Origin: Allacma fusca
Lineage: Eukaryota > Arthropoda > Collembola > Symphypleona > Sminthuridae
Assembly: GCA_947179485.1 (NCBI GenBank)
Contig: OX359245.1
Span: 73,085,067 to 73,149,066, forward strand
DNA: 64,000 nt
Direction: 5' to 3'
In this document: piece by piece, positions 37,659 through 49,096 of the stretch
Layout: each line of letters opens with the position of its first letter
Numbering within the stretch: position 1 is the stretch's first letter
Program-made: the position numbers and the translations under genes
The notes under the pieces: model-generated
Database searches by the model: none
Seen by the model: the letters and a program-made list of their open reading frames with translations, nothing else
What the model was told of the DNA's origin: nothing

Positions 37659-37809
37659 TATTCAGTATACGCTCACAGTTGTCCTCGAATGGTTTTAAAT
37701 AAAAAGTAGCAGTAAAATTGCTTTCTGATTGAGTTTTGGTTTTCAGTCTGAAGGAAATAATTTGCTGCAGCAAGCTCGACAAGTTATTTTGGCCATGTTT
37801 AATTTTTTG

Positions 37810-38700
37810 TGATACTTAACTTGAATTATCAAGTTCAAGTCGCGTTCAAGTCATGGTCAAGTCAAGTTCAAGTCAAGTTTGGTAATTTAATTACTTGATC
37901 AAGTTCGGGTCTTACAAAAGTTACTTGATTACTTGAACTTGACAAGTCAAGTAATTATACGAACGCGAGTTATCAAGTTCAGGTTGTATCTTGAAAATTA
38001 CTTGAAGTTTCGTGGTCAAGTCAAGTTCATGGTCAAGTTTTGAAATTACTTGACCCGATCGCAGCACTGCACAACAGTCACTCCAAATGAAAGTGAGCTC
38101 CAGCTTCGGTGCATATCTCTGCAAACGTGGTTTCTAGTAGGGATGCCAATGATGTGGTCCGGACCATTTATAATGGTCCGTTATTGGTCTGGTCCGGTCT
38201 GATTCAACACTTGGACGACACCAGATACAATTGGTTCAGCTTCGGACCAGACCAGACCTGACCACAGGACCATGGTCTCAAACGTGCCCAAAATAAAAAT
38301 TTATGAGTTAACGAAATCCCATCCGAAAGACTGGATCAGATCAGACCATTGGCATCACTAGTTACTAGAATGCGTGCTGCAGAAGTGCGAACAACCGAGG
38401 GAGAAAAACGCACAAAGGAAGCAAACGTTGGAACTAAGATACTTGAATCGGTACTTGAAGTGCAAGTTCGGGTTCAAGTAAAATCCATGTCCACACCCAA
38501 ACTTGAACTTGCTCCTTAGTTCAAGTCAATTCTGTGGGCTTGCACTTGGACCAGATCCGACTTGAAGTTCCAAGTTCGGATCCACCAAATACTTGAACTT
38601 GACCCGATTCAACCAAGTAGAAACGCTCATGATCCCGAACTTGATCCGAACTTGACCTGACTTGATACTTGTCAAGTACTACTTGAACTTGAGCGCAGCT
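37810..38700. repeat. CAAGTT/AACTTG word island, part 2, with GGTCC/GGACC block
   Basis: CAAGTTCAAGT words fill 37810-38060 and 38430-38700. Between them, 38150-38350 is a different island of GGTCCGGACC-like words (GGTCCGG, GGACCAGACC). The right block runs into the end of the ionotropic receptor fragment. Confidence 0.8.
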
Positions 38701-39202
38701 CTGCCGTAAATAAACTGCTTTCCAATCCGCATGATTTTTTCGTTGTTATTAAGAACTTAAAGAAATCCTTGCTTCCCATAGTATCAATTTCCGAGAGGAC
38801 TTTAGTTCTGTTCCGGAGTCCATCAATGTAAGGGATATCCCCGGGTAGATAATAATAATCATTCAAGAAGTACGCATTCGCATAAGCTGGCGTGAAACCT
38901 TTTTCAAATAATTCTTTAAAATCCATTATTCTCTTTGGCACTGATGGTGACACCAGGAGACTCTCAACAGAACCAGAATACACATTGCAGAGTATAAATA
39001 CAATAAAATTCCATAATATTAATAATCCAGCCAATTTAAATGGCGTTCTGGGTTGAGAAAGTGGAGCAGCCACAACTACGAACAAAGGTTCCTTGAAAAG
39101 AGGAACGAAAAATTTTAATATGAACATCAATAAATAGGATGAGAGAAAAATATAGGCCCAGATAGTAGCATCAACTGGTTGAAAGAATTCCATTGGGTTC
39201 AC
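38672..39202 (-). pseudogene. Ionotropic receptor fragment
   Basis: Ionotropic receptors are ligand-gated cation channels of protostome chemosensory cells. A membrane segment VDATIWAYIFLSSYLLMFIL (M1-like) is followed by a linker and a second hydrophobic segment ending ILCNVYSGSVESLLVSP, the usual M3 pattern. Next comes PKRIMDFKELFEKGFTPAY, the start of the second ligand-binding lobe. The frame is open for 176 codons but the ligand-binding N-terminus and last membrane helix are missing. The C-terminal end (RSSSSST) is made of CAAGTT-island sequence, so the gene was truncated by that island. Family assignment is by pattern only; an intact gene would be about 600 residues. Confidence 0.6.
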
Positions 39203-39259
39203 TTGTATAATGTGAGTGTCGTTTATAAAATAAAAGAGTTGAAATATTCATAATATACC

Positions 39260-39726
39260 ACAAATTGCATTGTAAAATTATACTCTTGACCCGGCCTTTT
39301 TAAATGAATACTTCCTTTTATTGCCCCAATTGCTTTTTCATCGTTTACTGTTTTTTTGAGGACCCCGCTTGCATTTAAAAATTTTTAAATTGAAAGATAC
39401 ACACTAATGTTTTTTAGTTCGGGTATATTTCCCTCGCGTTCGTTGATCCCTCTCATGCGGGAGATGCTCATAGTGTCGATGCCAGTTAGTCTTTGTATAT
39501 GCATTTTGGTTAACAGTACGTTGTGTAGCTAAAAAGATTTTATGGCGATTGTAGTTATAGCGTCGTTGCGATGACCGCTTAAATGTTGCGTCAAATTTTA
39601 ACAACCGATTCCTGGTATCGGTCTCGGGTTTCAAGTCCGTCAGACACGTTTGTTTTAGACATAGCACCTGCGTAGGGGTACAGTAAACGTGAAAGACAAA
39701 GACTCTTGAGATTCGGGCTGTCTGGT
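39260..39726. other. Gap between receptor fragment and interrupted exon
   Basis: The minus-strand open stretch 39404-39667 is very basic and has no recognised domain. A splice-acceptor-like CTTTTTAG exists on the minus strand near 39530, but no phase-consistent join to the neighbouring fragments was found. Confidence 0.35.
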
Positions 39727-39895
39727 TACCATTCTACGAAAAGCATGTTTTCCGGGAATGCTATTTTGAAAAATGAGAATTTCAGATCAATTTTGGTTGT
39801 AAAGATATCAATAGCCATGACGTTAAATTTCTTGTTCCTTGGGTACAGCAACATGTCCCGCTCTGGTTTGCATGCTAAAGCAACTTCGTTGATAT
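39727..39895 (-). pseudogene. Host exon, part 2, interrupted by element 2
   Basis: On the minus strand the sequence adjoining the left LTR is open and protein-like (INEVALACKPERDMLLYPRN...IDIFTTKIDLKF) and ends at a possible donor GAATG|GTAACC near 39727. The other end of element 2 has a matching open part (54130-54213). The family is not recognised. It lies upstream of the receptor fragment on the same strand and might belong to that gene. Confidence 0.35.
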
Positions 39896-40128
39896 TGTGA
39901 GGGTTGGCTCCCTCTCTGAATGTATTATGTGAAGAGCCCCGGCTCACGTCAAGCTGGCAAGAGCCGACTTTAAATAAAGGAGGTTGATTATGAGAAGAGG
40001 AAGAGGACAGTCGCATAAAGTGCACGCTCCTTTTTTTGATCGGCATCTCCCGACTCCATAGTTTTCCAATTATCTAATTATTATTTTAGGTTAAGTTGGA
40101 GAGTTACTAAAAGAGTAACTCTCATTCT
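39896..40128 (+). repeat. Element 2 5' LTR (92 bases shared, probably ~233)
   Basis: Bases 39896-39987 are identical to 54038-54129. The primer site at 40129 implies that the real LTR extends to about 40128, so the right copy is truncated. AATAAA occurs at 39973. A hairpin GAGAGTTACT...AGTAACTCTC lies at 40099-40124 just before the primer site. Confidence 0.7.
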
Positions 40129-40140
40129 GGTGGAGGTGCG
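40129..40140 (+). promoter_or_regulatory. Element 2 primer-binding site, tRNA-Ala-like
   Basis: TGGTGGAGGTGC is complementary to the GCACCTCCACCA 3' end of a common eukaryotic tRNA-Ala. The match stops after 12 bases. Confidence 0.6.
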
Positions 40141-40849
40141 AGACCTTTTCTCCCTCCTCATTTTGCTAAGTTTTTCCCCTCCCCCACCTGGATTTTCCGG
40201 CGTTGATAGTTGACCGCGTGGCTCCCCGTCCTTGAGTGTTGACGTACATACGGGTGGAACTCCTCATACGGGCCCCCAGCTCTCGACAGTACTCGACGGT
40301 CCTCCGGATTTCCTGGGAATTACGTAAGTTGTTTTCCTTTTTCTTAATTAAAACTAATTATTCACCTTTGGTCTCTAGATTTTCTCCGCCTTGGCCATCG
40401 ACCCCTGCTCTCATTTTGCGAGACTCAACGCGTGGTCCTCGACTTACGGATGTTCCAGTGGACTTAGGAATTTTGATTCTTTCTCTCTCTCTCGCCGGTG
40501 TTTCAACTGACCACCTTGTGCGAGTTACTTTCTTTCCCCTGGAACTTCCCGGTTCTTTATTTCCGGATACACCTCATTCCCGGATTTTCCAGGGATTGAC
40601 CACGCAGTGTTCACTTCTTTTCCGTCGGAGTGACTTATACGGAGGAGACGTGGCCCAACAGATATCAACAATCTGGTTCATTTGTACTCTGCCCGGCTGG
40701 ACCGTGAAGATTTAAAAGTGTTCGGACGCCGGTTTGTGTAAGTCCTCTTTTGTTAATTTAATTCACCTAATTGTTCCACTTTCGTGACTTGAGTTTTTAC
40801 CGGCTTCATCACACCCCGTGGTCCTTCCTCTCCATTTCCAACCTTAATA
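40141..40849 (+). other. Element 2 leader with splice-like signals
   Basis: No coding sequence was recognised (the open stretch 40236-40715 has no domain). Donor-like GTAAGT occurs at about 40323 and 40738, and a pyrimidine tract plus AG at about 40370-40379. A 5' donor here could supply spliced transcripts for the 3' accessory genes. Confidence 0.45.
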
Positions 40850-42087
40850 ATGGCGGACCCTAATGAGACGGAGGAAGAGAAGAAGGATCGGCTCCTCCGG
40901 TCGAGGGAGTCGGATGAAAAATACCGACGGCTGGACAAGTTCCGCCTGGAAGTACGCCAATATTCCAGCCAGGAGAACCCTACATCCTTCATCGCCGCAG
41001 TGGACCACTTCGCCTCGGATCTATTCGTGACCCATGACATGGTCATTCGGAACCTTTCCCGTCTTTTTTAGACTCTCCGGACAGAGACGTACGGGAGTGG
41101 TTCCAGTCTATATTCCCCAGGATCCGCATGTTCCTGGACAGCAAGACGAAGTCCTCCCAGGAAATTTGGGCCTACGTTTGTGCTCAATTACAGGAGCGCT
41201 TCGACCATGATCGGTTAAAGGCCGAGAAGCAGGCCGACCTGGACGCATACCGGTATCGGTCCGGCATGACCCCCCACTCCTTCGTCGCTGGTCTCCAGAA
41301 ACTTTGCTGGGATCTTGATCCCCTCATGGATGAAGAGGACATCGTGGAGAAGGCCCGTGGGAAACTTCCACTCCGGATGGAATCCTTAGCAATCACTCCA
41401 TCAAGGAACCTTCGGGATCTGGCGAAGAACCTTAAGGGACTCCTTCAGGATCCGGAACTCAACCCCGCCATTAGGCCTGTCCCAAACCAGTCCTCTGTGG
41501 ACCAGGCACCTCAGCTAGGACCTGTATCCGTCCGCGCGCTGACGGTGGTCACCTGCGACTACTGCGGTCGTCAAAACCACATCATGTCTCAATGTCGGAC
41601 AATGCTGCGGGATGTCACCGCGGGTAACACACAACGTCTGACTGCGGTTGTCAACGCTGGGAAACAAGGCACTTCTGAGGTCAGTCTTCCACCACAAAAT
41701 AATTTGGGAACTAATTCTCTCTCTTTCCAGCCTCCAGCACAACTACAGCAGGCAACCATGCCGATGACTGGTCGCACCCTGCCAAACAATAACAATGGTG
41801 GATCCCGGACCCACCGTGGGAATTTCCGTCGCCAGGATCAGTTCCCTCCGAACAGTCAACCTGGCTACTACCCACCTCCGGGAAACCACACCTGTGGCTA
41901 CCCTTCACATCAGGCTGTTAGCCCTCCTCTATTTTTTTGGGATGGTCAACAGTACCAGCCATTCCAGATGCCGGCTCCACCGCAGCCGCCACCCCACCAA
42001 GGCTCTTGGGCGCCACCGACCCCACCACAAAACGCGGGCGCTGGTCCTACTCAGCCCCCATCCACCAACAATCAGGGAAACTGCTAG
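40850..42087 (+). pseudogene. gag: Element 2 gag (frame break in T-run)
   Basis: Gag particle protein. The first 73 codons (from ATG 40850) end at TAG 41069. The frame then moves at the TTTTTTA run (41064-41070) and continues as VREWFQSIFPRIRMF..., which has the usual Ty3/gypsy capsid pattern. A CCHC knuckle CDYCGRQNHIMSQC follows near 41555, then a Pro/Gln/Asn-rich tail ending at TAG 42085. The T-run may be a true one-base indel, an assembly error or, less likely, recoding: the P-site TTT could re-pair at -1. Gag and protease frames then meet at the frameshift signal. Confidence 0.85.
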
Positions 42088-42113
42088 GTCTGACGTGCGG
42101 GGACGTTCAGACC
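42075..42113 (+). promoter_or_regulatory. Gag-pro -1 ribosomal frameshift signal
   Basis: The heptamer G GGA AAC (42075-42081) is in exact X XXY YYZ register with the gag frame, two codons before the gag stop. The -1 frame is exactly the protease frame. After a 5-base spacer, GGTCTGACGT (42087-42096) pairs with ACG-T-TCAGACC (42103-42113), giving a 7+3 bp stem with one bulged T and a six-base loop GCGGGG. The loop could pair with CCCC at 42133-42136 as an H-type pseudoknot. This is the canonical retroviral layout. Confidence 0.85.
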
Positions 42114-43457
42114 AAGCAGCCTCACAAACTTTCCCCTCTAATTCAGCGGAGAATTAGAGAACTCAGTCTGTCCAATCAGCCTGAGTCTTCTAATTCTCCT
42201 CCAATAATGTCATATCCTACGGGATTATCTCCCAACCTCAGAACTACCACGAGTGCCGAGTCCACTCTAACTCCCAATTTAATTGAAAATATATCCCCTG
42301 TGGAGAGACCCGTTCCTACACTGGTCAAATCAACTACGATTATTAACTCTACGGAAGCACCCGTTCTTCTTGCAGAGTCACCTAAGACTCCACAGAATTT
42401 GCATACAGTTGCAGACGAGGTCCCCCGGCCATCGTCTCCTTCTTCGGGTAGTGGATATTTATCCAACCCTTATATTTTACCCAAACAATTCCTGTGCAAG
42501 CGCACACGGATGGCTTTTAGGGCTATTCCCACATGCCTTGACTCCAAAAATAACACAAAGATTTTTTCTTTTTTTCCAAACCCTACGGGTCATCTCGCTT
42601 ATGACTCCGGACGGGAGATAAATGCGGAGTTCACTCGCCTCTCGCACCTGGCCTACTCGAGGCAAGATAAAATTTATCAGCTACGACTAGCAGGTTATCG
42701 TGTCCGTCTGCCTGCAACTGTGGACACGGGTTCCATGATTTCAACTATGGCGTCGGCTACTGCCGCTTATTTGGAGAAAAAGTTTCCCAATTCTATTGTC
42801 ATAGTCCCACATGAACCCAAGTACTTCTCCACCATTTGTAAATCCATGAAAGGTTCCTTTAATCGATCTGCAATTTTGTTTTTTAGAATCGACGATGCGC
42901 CGATGTCAAAACACAATTACAGATTCGCCATTATCGAGGAGATGGACACACTCATCCTCCTCGGATCTAACTTTGGTTTGGACATGAATGTCCGGCGGGG
43001 ATACACCCGTTTTGAGGGACTCAATCCCCTGGCTGACACTCCAGGTCATTCTCCCGTCTCCATCCACGCTACTGATCATAGCCAAGTGGACTTAGATCCT
43101 CCGATGACTGACTCCCTCGAGTCTATCCGGCGTCTGTCGGACACCTCTAAACAGCATTATCAAAGAAGACACAAACTGGCCGACTCTATGGCTCGACGAA
43201 TTGCCCGCGGGAATCGTGACGTTGGCACATTCTCCGGCCGAGAATCAGCTACCTCTATACCTACCACTTACGATTCACGTATATGCAGTAGTTATGTCTC
43301 TTTATGTGAGGGCTCTTTAATTGCAGGCTCCAATCTCCCAGGTTACTCCACGGCTCACTCTGCTCATTCCTACTCTTCGATGTACTCTCGGGGACCTACG
43401 GAAATTAAGCCAATGACCTGGCGACGCCTGACAATTTACTCCGAGCACCCTGACTAA
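42081..43457 (+). CDS. pro: Element 2 protease region
   Basis: Retropepsin-like aspartic protease that would process the polyprotein. The frame is open from 41937 but is used from 42081 after the -1 shift. A Ser/Thr/Pro-rich linker of about 200 residues precedes the core: RLPATVDTGSMISTMA contains the D-T-G active-site motif, and LILLGSNFGLDMN is the usual second signature. The core is followed by about 100 residues and then TAA at 43455-43457. The same frame continues immediately into the RT region, so this TAA is an in-frame interruption (mutation or readthrough). Confidence 0.8.
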   Translation: MLGLTCGDVQTKQPHKLSPLIQRRIRELSLSNQPESSNSPPIMSYPTGLSPNLRTTTSAESTLTPNLIENISPVERPVPTLVKSTTIINSTEAPVLLAESPKTPQNLHTVADEVPRPSSPSSGSGYLSNPYILPKQFLCKRTRMAFRAIPTCLDSKNNTKIFSFFPNPTGHLAYDSGREINAEFTRLSHLAYSRQDKIYQLRLAGYRVRLPATVDTGSMISTMASATAAYLEKKFPNSIVIVPHEPKYFSTICKSMKGSFNRSAILFFRIDDAPMSKHNYRFAIIEEMDTLILLGSNFGLDMNVRRGYTRFEGLNPLADTPGHSPVSIHATDHSQVDLDPPMTDSLESIRRLSDTSKQHYQRRHKLADSMARRIARGNRDVGTFSGRESATSIPTTYDSRICSSYVSLCEGSLIAGSNLPGYSTAHSAHSYSSMYSRGPTEIKPMTWRRLTIYSEHPD

Positions 43458-44099
43458 TCCGGAGACGTCATCCTCACATCCGACATAAATCCGGATAAGG
43501 GATTTTTATTTAAACATTCTATTTTACGATTGAGAAATGGTCAAGCTCAGATTGCGGTCGTCAACCGTAATCCTTACCCAATTTATGTCCCCTCCGTTAG
43601 GTATATAGGGACAATCGAACCCTTTACAGGTACCAATATGCGACACAGCTCTACCCCTACTCGATTCCCTGATCCGGAGGTAACTCCCTTTAAACTTCCC
43701 TTCAAGGAAGAGGAGGTCCATTTGGGATCTAACCTCACCTGCGATCAGAGGTATGCCCTCCTGGCGGTCATAAATTCCTATTTACCGAATTTTGCTCGAT
43801 CCGACGATGAGTTGGGAGTGGTTCACTATCCTCCGGTAGTGATTAACACCGGGGATAATAAACCATTCCACAAATACTCGTACCGTCTGGCCCACACCGA
43901 ACGGCAGATATTGGAGGAGCATGTCGCTCGCAACTTAAAATTAGGGGTTATTAAGCCGTGTGTCTCCCCCTACAACTCACCCGTCATTGTCGTTTCAAAA
44001 AAACCGGACGACTCCGGTGTTGCCCAACATCGGGTTTGCGTCGACAACGTGAGCTTAACAGCAAAGTGGAACAAAACACTTATCCCATCCCACGCATAG
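43458..44099 (+). pseudogene. pol: Element 2 RT N-terminal part
   Basis: In frame with the protease but after its TAA. It contains HKYSYRLAHTERQILEEHV and IKPCVSPYNSPVIVVSKK, the start of the Ty3/gypsy RT fingers, then RVCVDN where the frame is lost. The rest of RT lies one frame away (see the next entry). The change falls near 44046-44050. Confidence 0.8.
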
Positions 44100-47000
44100 A
44101 TGATTGCCTGGACCATCTCACCGGCTCACAATATTTTATTACTTTAGACGCCCTTTCCGGTTTCCTTCAAATGGAACTCTCGGAGGAAAGTAAAATTAAG
44201 ACTGCTTTCTCCACCCCGAAGGGGAAATTTTGTTATAACCGACTTCCATTCGGTTACAAAAATTCCCCCGCGGAGTTTCAGGCAATGATGGATGTTATTT
44301 TGGGTGCTCTTAAAAATACTATATGTCTTATTTACATTGATGATGTCTTGATTTTTGCGAAAACCTTCGAGGAACTACTCGAACGTTTTCGCCTCGTGAT
44401 GCAACGTGCCTCCTCTTTTAATTTAACATTTAAATTGAAGAAATGTTTTTTCGGGTATCAGGAGTTACATTTTTTAGGACACGTGATCAGTTGGGAAGGC
44501 ACCCGGCCGGACCCTGCAAAAATCCAGGCGGTCTCCAACTTTCCCAGCCCCAAGAACCTGAAGGATGTTCAGTCCTTCATCGGATTCTGTAACTATTACA
44601 GAAATTTTGTTAAAGATTTTGCCGGCAAGGCTAAAGCCCTCCACGCCCTTACACGGAAGGAAGTCCCATTTCATTGGGGTCCTGAAGAGGAGGAGGCCTT
44701 CCAATCATTAAAATCTGCCATGACGCCCACTCCCGTCCTGGATTTTTTCGACCCCGAGGCCGAGATCCGTTTGGTAACCGACGCAAGTTATTACCGCATT
44801 GGTGGGGCTTGCGAACAATCCAGAGATGGTAAAATCTGGAAGCCCATTGCTTTTACATCTAGACTGTTAAAAGGGGCTGAACTTAATTATTCCAACCCTG
44901 AGAAGGAATGTCTTGCCATTGTAAATGCTTTTCAGGTATTCCGTCCCTACGTTTATGGACGACGGGTCCAAGTGCGGACCGATAACGCAGCGCTGACATC
45001 CCTGTGTACAATGAAGGACCCTCACTCCCGTATTGCTCGGTGGCAGCTCTTTTTGGCGCAGCAAGAGAAGAACATCATTCACGTGCCAGGGAAACAGATT
45101 CCTCACGCAGATTGTCTCTCACGCTATCCGATTCGGTCGCTTACACTCCCAGTCCCATATTTAACCCGTCATCAAATTACGGAGGACGAACCAGTAATTC
45201 AGGCGGTCCTCGGCGGGAATGTGGAGGCTTTTGTAGAGCACCAACAAAAGGACGCTGCCCTGAAGGCCGTCATAGATGATCTTAAAATTAATGGTCAAAA
45301 TGATGGACTAGCGGGTAATAAATTTTCAAAACAATTTGCACTAATTTCTGGTCTTTTGTTCCGTCTAGATAATTCCTCTTGCGAGCCTTACAAACTCGTC
45401 ATCCCACCGACGCTACGGGGTCCTATCCTAAAGTTGGCACATGATGACGGTTTGGACGGAGGTCACGTGGGTCTATACAAGACCTACCAGAAGCTCTACA
45501 GACGCTATTACTGGCGTCGCATGAAAGAGGACATCTTGGAGTACATTAAAGGATGTACCACCTGCCAGGCTGGGAACCCACGAACGACCAAACCTCCCGG
45601 ACATATGAAAATTGTGCCTCCTCCGGACAATGTTTTCACTCGGGTAGCCGTTGACTATGCCGGGCCCCTTATTACGTCCAGGTCAGGTAACAGATACATT
45701 TTTGTGGCCATCGACCACACCAGTAGGTTTGCGTGGGCGGCGGCTACTCCTACAGCCACAGCGGAGGACTCCGTTCGCTTGCTAAAAAAATTAATCTTTG
45801 AGCAAGTCGGAGTGGTTCCCCAAATTGTCTCCGACAACGGCCCACATTTCACTGGTAAAGTTTTTACAGACTACCTCCAAAAGAAGGGCGTCCAACATAT
45901 ACGCGTCATGCCTCACCATCCCGAGTCAAACGGGAATGTTGAGCGTAATAATTTAGAAATTAAAAGATATTTAAAAAAATATGTTTCTTACCACAGGGAT
46001 GACTGGGATGAATATCTGGGGAAGGCGTGTAAGAGTCACAATATGCATGTACATGCTGTGACTCGGTACACGCCCTTCAGCCTCGTCTATGCCGTCCAAC
46101 CCAAGACCCAACTAGACCTCTTAACCCCGGTTATCACTATTGATTCCCCGAACTCACCATCCCAGCTCGAAACCACTCGACGGGATCGCGTTTTTCGCGC
46201 TAACCTGAATACTACCAAGTCTCAGGAACAGCGGGCTAAAAAATTTAATATTAATCGACCCCTTAATAATTTTTCTTTAGGTCAATTGGTCTGGGTACAG
46301 GATACCACAGCTTCGGGACTTGACCTCCGATGGATCGGTCCTTATCAGATTGTCAAGGTACGCGGGGAAACGTCTTTCTCGGTGGCTTACCGGGGAAATA
46401 ATCGTCGGGCGCACACTCAGCGAAATGTCCACTCTCATCGGCTGAAGCCATACCTTCCTCCGGTGGCCTGGCAAGGTCAATATGACGACATATTCGTATA
46501 CAAAACTCTGACCGAGTTCCATCCACCCAAATCATCCGAGCGTACTATTATACGGGAACCACCCCAGTACGCACCCGTTGTTAAAGACGTCATCTTCCAA
46601 TATGGTGACAGCCAAGACTCCGGATGCGACTCACCCATCCGGTCTCGTACTTTTTATAATAGTACCCGGAGCTCCGCAGGTTCAGGTAGCCCGTCCGGGG
46701 AACTAACCCATCACTCTTCGGAGGGTGAGTATTTACCTCCCCACTCAACCAATGCGACGACTGTTCGCTCTCCTGTACTAACTCGCCAGCGTTCGAGACG
46801 GCAGTCCGAAACGATTCAGACCACTCCTACTACTAATTCCGTACCTATCCTTACAGGTAATCCTACACCTGTATATAACATCACTAATTTCTATAATATG
46901 CTCGGAGGGCCGCCTAATTCTTTTTTGCAGGTGGGTGCCTCACTACCCTCGGTTACCCTCAACCCACCGTTTCCAAACACTGTTGTTGAGCGGACTGAGG

Positions 47001-49096
47001 AAACACACATTTCTAGCCCCACCAGGGCTCCCAGGCTAACAGACGAGTCACTCCCAGTACCACACAATAAACCTTATTCTTGTGTTAACCCGAACGGCGG
47101 TCCCGAACTGCCCCCGTGTTTATCGCCCAACCTTCCTGTTCGCTCCCCTTCAGGGTCTCCCCCTAAAATTAACTCCCCTCATTCTCCGACAGTGGTGACG
47201 TCTTATCACTCCCCAGCTGTCTCGGCGACTTGTGCACAAAACATAATGGCGCCGCCATTTCCCCGGGACACGGCTAAAAAGCCTCTTGTCGGCTCCGTGT
47301 CTGCTGGTAGAATTAGCTTCAAACCTGCAAACTATATTCCTCCGGTTTTTAACCGGAGTGCCGAAGAACTTTACTTCGCTGACCCCAATCAACCGGGTTC
47401 TGCGCCCACTATCTCCACAAATGATTACCCATTTCCTGCGAGTATTGATTATAAAATAATACCCACAGGCCCGACTGATTGTGACGTTGTTCTCCAACAA
47501 CTCGAGCAGGTTGCACCCGTCCCTTCTGTCTGTCTTCAGCCTTTTGAATTTCCCTTCCCTGGAAATTCCCGGAGATCGCCTCCGTCGCACAGTTCGGCCA
47601 AGTCGTCACACATTCTGGAGACTCTCGAGAGCTCCGAAATGTTTACGGCTTCCCATGGTATGATAGGGCCTTCCGACGCTTCCGAGATTATACCATCTCG
47701 GGTATTTCACTCGTCCTCTCATAACTTGTCTCGGTCGCAATCAGATCAACCTACTAATCATGCTCATGGTCTCTCTTCTTTGCAGGAATCTCCAATTTCC
47801 CCTGCTGAGGACAAAAGTCCCGTCCGAAGGTCGAGCCCTAAGGAAATAACTAATCATCCTTTAATTTTTACGCCTACAGGTCAACAGCAATTACCATTGA
47901 CCCCGCCTCGGATGGATTACTCCCCGTATCGGTTGCCGCCGACTTTACGAACTGCTGTACCTCCTCCACCCTCCGAGGCTACGGAGGAAGCGACACCATC
48001 CCGCTTACACTCCACTAGGGACTCCGTCACCCTGCGGAAGCAGAAAAAGAAATTGAGAAAACGGGGCAGACGGGCCGCAGGCACCTCATCCGACACTTCC
48101 GTTCTGGGGAACCATAAACGGCCCACTGTAAACTCCGACGCAGCTTCGGTTGCGCCATCACACGCGGGTGGTGAGGTCACCGACTTAAGTATGGGTAACA
48201 CCTCTCAGCGATCATTTGCGGAGGTTGTTAAGGGTAAAAGTGATCAGTCTATTCTGAAAATTCCCAGTGTTGGGGAATTCCGGGATCCTACTTCCCGGCC
48301 GGGTCATGCTATTTTAGATTTGTTTAGGTCTCCTAAGGGGACCGTTCTCACCCCATCTAAAATCCCTGTATCTAATATTTCCCTTCTGTCCCATACTCTG
48401 CCACACAAATCTTTGATTGGCGGGAATGTCACCATAGGAGACATCCCGCTCGTCAACCCATTCTTGAGCCCACGGGACCCTATATGTCCTACAAGTCTGG
48501 CTCCCTTACCCATTAAAAAAACTAATTCGGGTATATCTTTGTTTATTCCTGCAGGAATTCCCACGGATGGCCCAATCGGTTCGCATACTGTGCGGGACGC
48601 ACACTTTCCCGGCCCAGGGGAAGGTTCGGGTGTTCCCGAAAAATTACCATCGGTGCCACCGACCAGATTGGGTGTGTCCCCTGTAGTACACTTCCCAGGG
48701 AGGCCCCTGCTTCCCATCACAAAGAAGGCGCCAAAGGTGTTGGCGGAAAAACCGCCCCCAGAGGTACCACGACCTTTGCCGGTGCCACCGGTCACTCAAA
48801 GGGTCTCCATAAAGGGCCCTCATGAGGAAATTCGCCCGTCCAAATTGCCAGGACTCAGGAGCACAACCCCATCAAAGAGGATGCCACAGGAGTCAGCAAT
48901 CACGGTACAGGCTACACATACGGAAACCGAGGATTTTGGGTGGACAACAGTACCTCCCCGAAAAGCCTCCACTGCCGTCGCGAAAAAATCCTTTTCGCAA
49001 AGCCCGGGCTCATCCGACATTCGTCCTCCTGAAAGTAGGAGATATCCAAATCGAAACCGGAAGCCCCCAGAAAGGCTTCAGCCAGGCCGTAAATAA
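44050..49096 (+). CDS. pol: Element 2 pol: RT, RNase H, integrase, long C-terminal extension
   Basis: Open from 43958, homologous from about 44050. RT palm: TYPIPRIDD, LPFGYKNSPAEFQ, catalytic YIDD near 44333. RNase H: VTDASYY and RTDNAAL. Integrase zinc region: AHDDGLDGGHVG with CTTCQ. Integrase core: D in VAVDYAGP (near 45650), D in SDNGPHF, E in HPESNGNVER. GPY/F module: WIGPYQIV near 46335. Then about 860 residues of Ser/Pro/Thr-rich low-complexity sequence follow to the end, which closes with a basic RRYPNRNRKPPERL motif. Normal Ty3/gypsy Pol ends within about 150 residues of GPY/F, so the extension is exceptional. It stays open throughout, implying selection until recently. Confidence 0.9.

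Noticed and set aside
40236-40715. 159-codon open stretch in element 2 leader
   Set aside because: No family pattern and it spans donor- and acceptor-like signals; more likely untranslated leader.
41064-41070. TTTTTTA as a deliberate frameshift site in gag
   Set aside because: The run is not in the X XXY YYZ register of the gag frame and precedes only an early gag segment; an indel or consensus error is simpler.
47150-48795. Minus-strand open stretches opposite pol (for example 47150-47590, 48304-48795)
   Set aside because: Shadows of the GC-rich, Ser/Pro-rich pol extension with no domain of their own.
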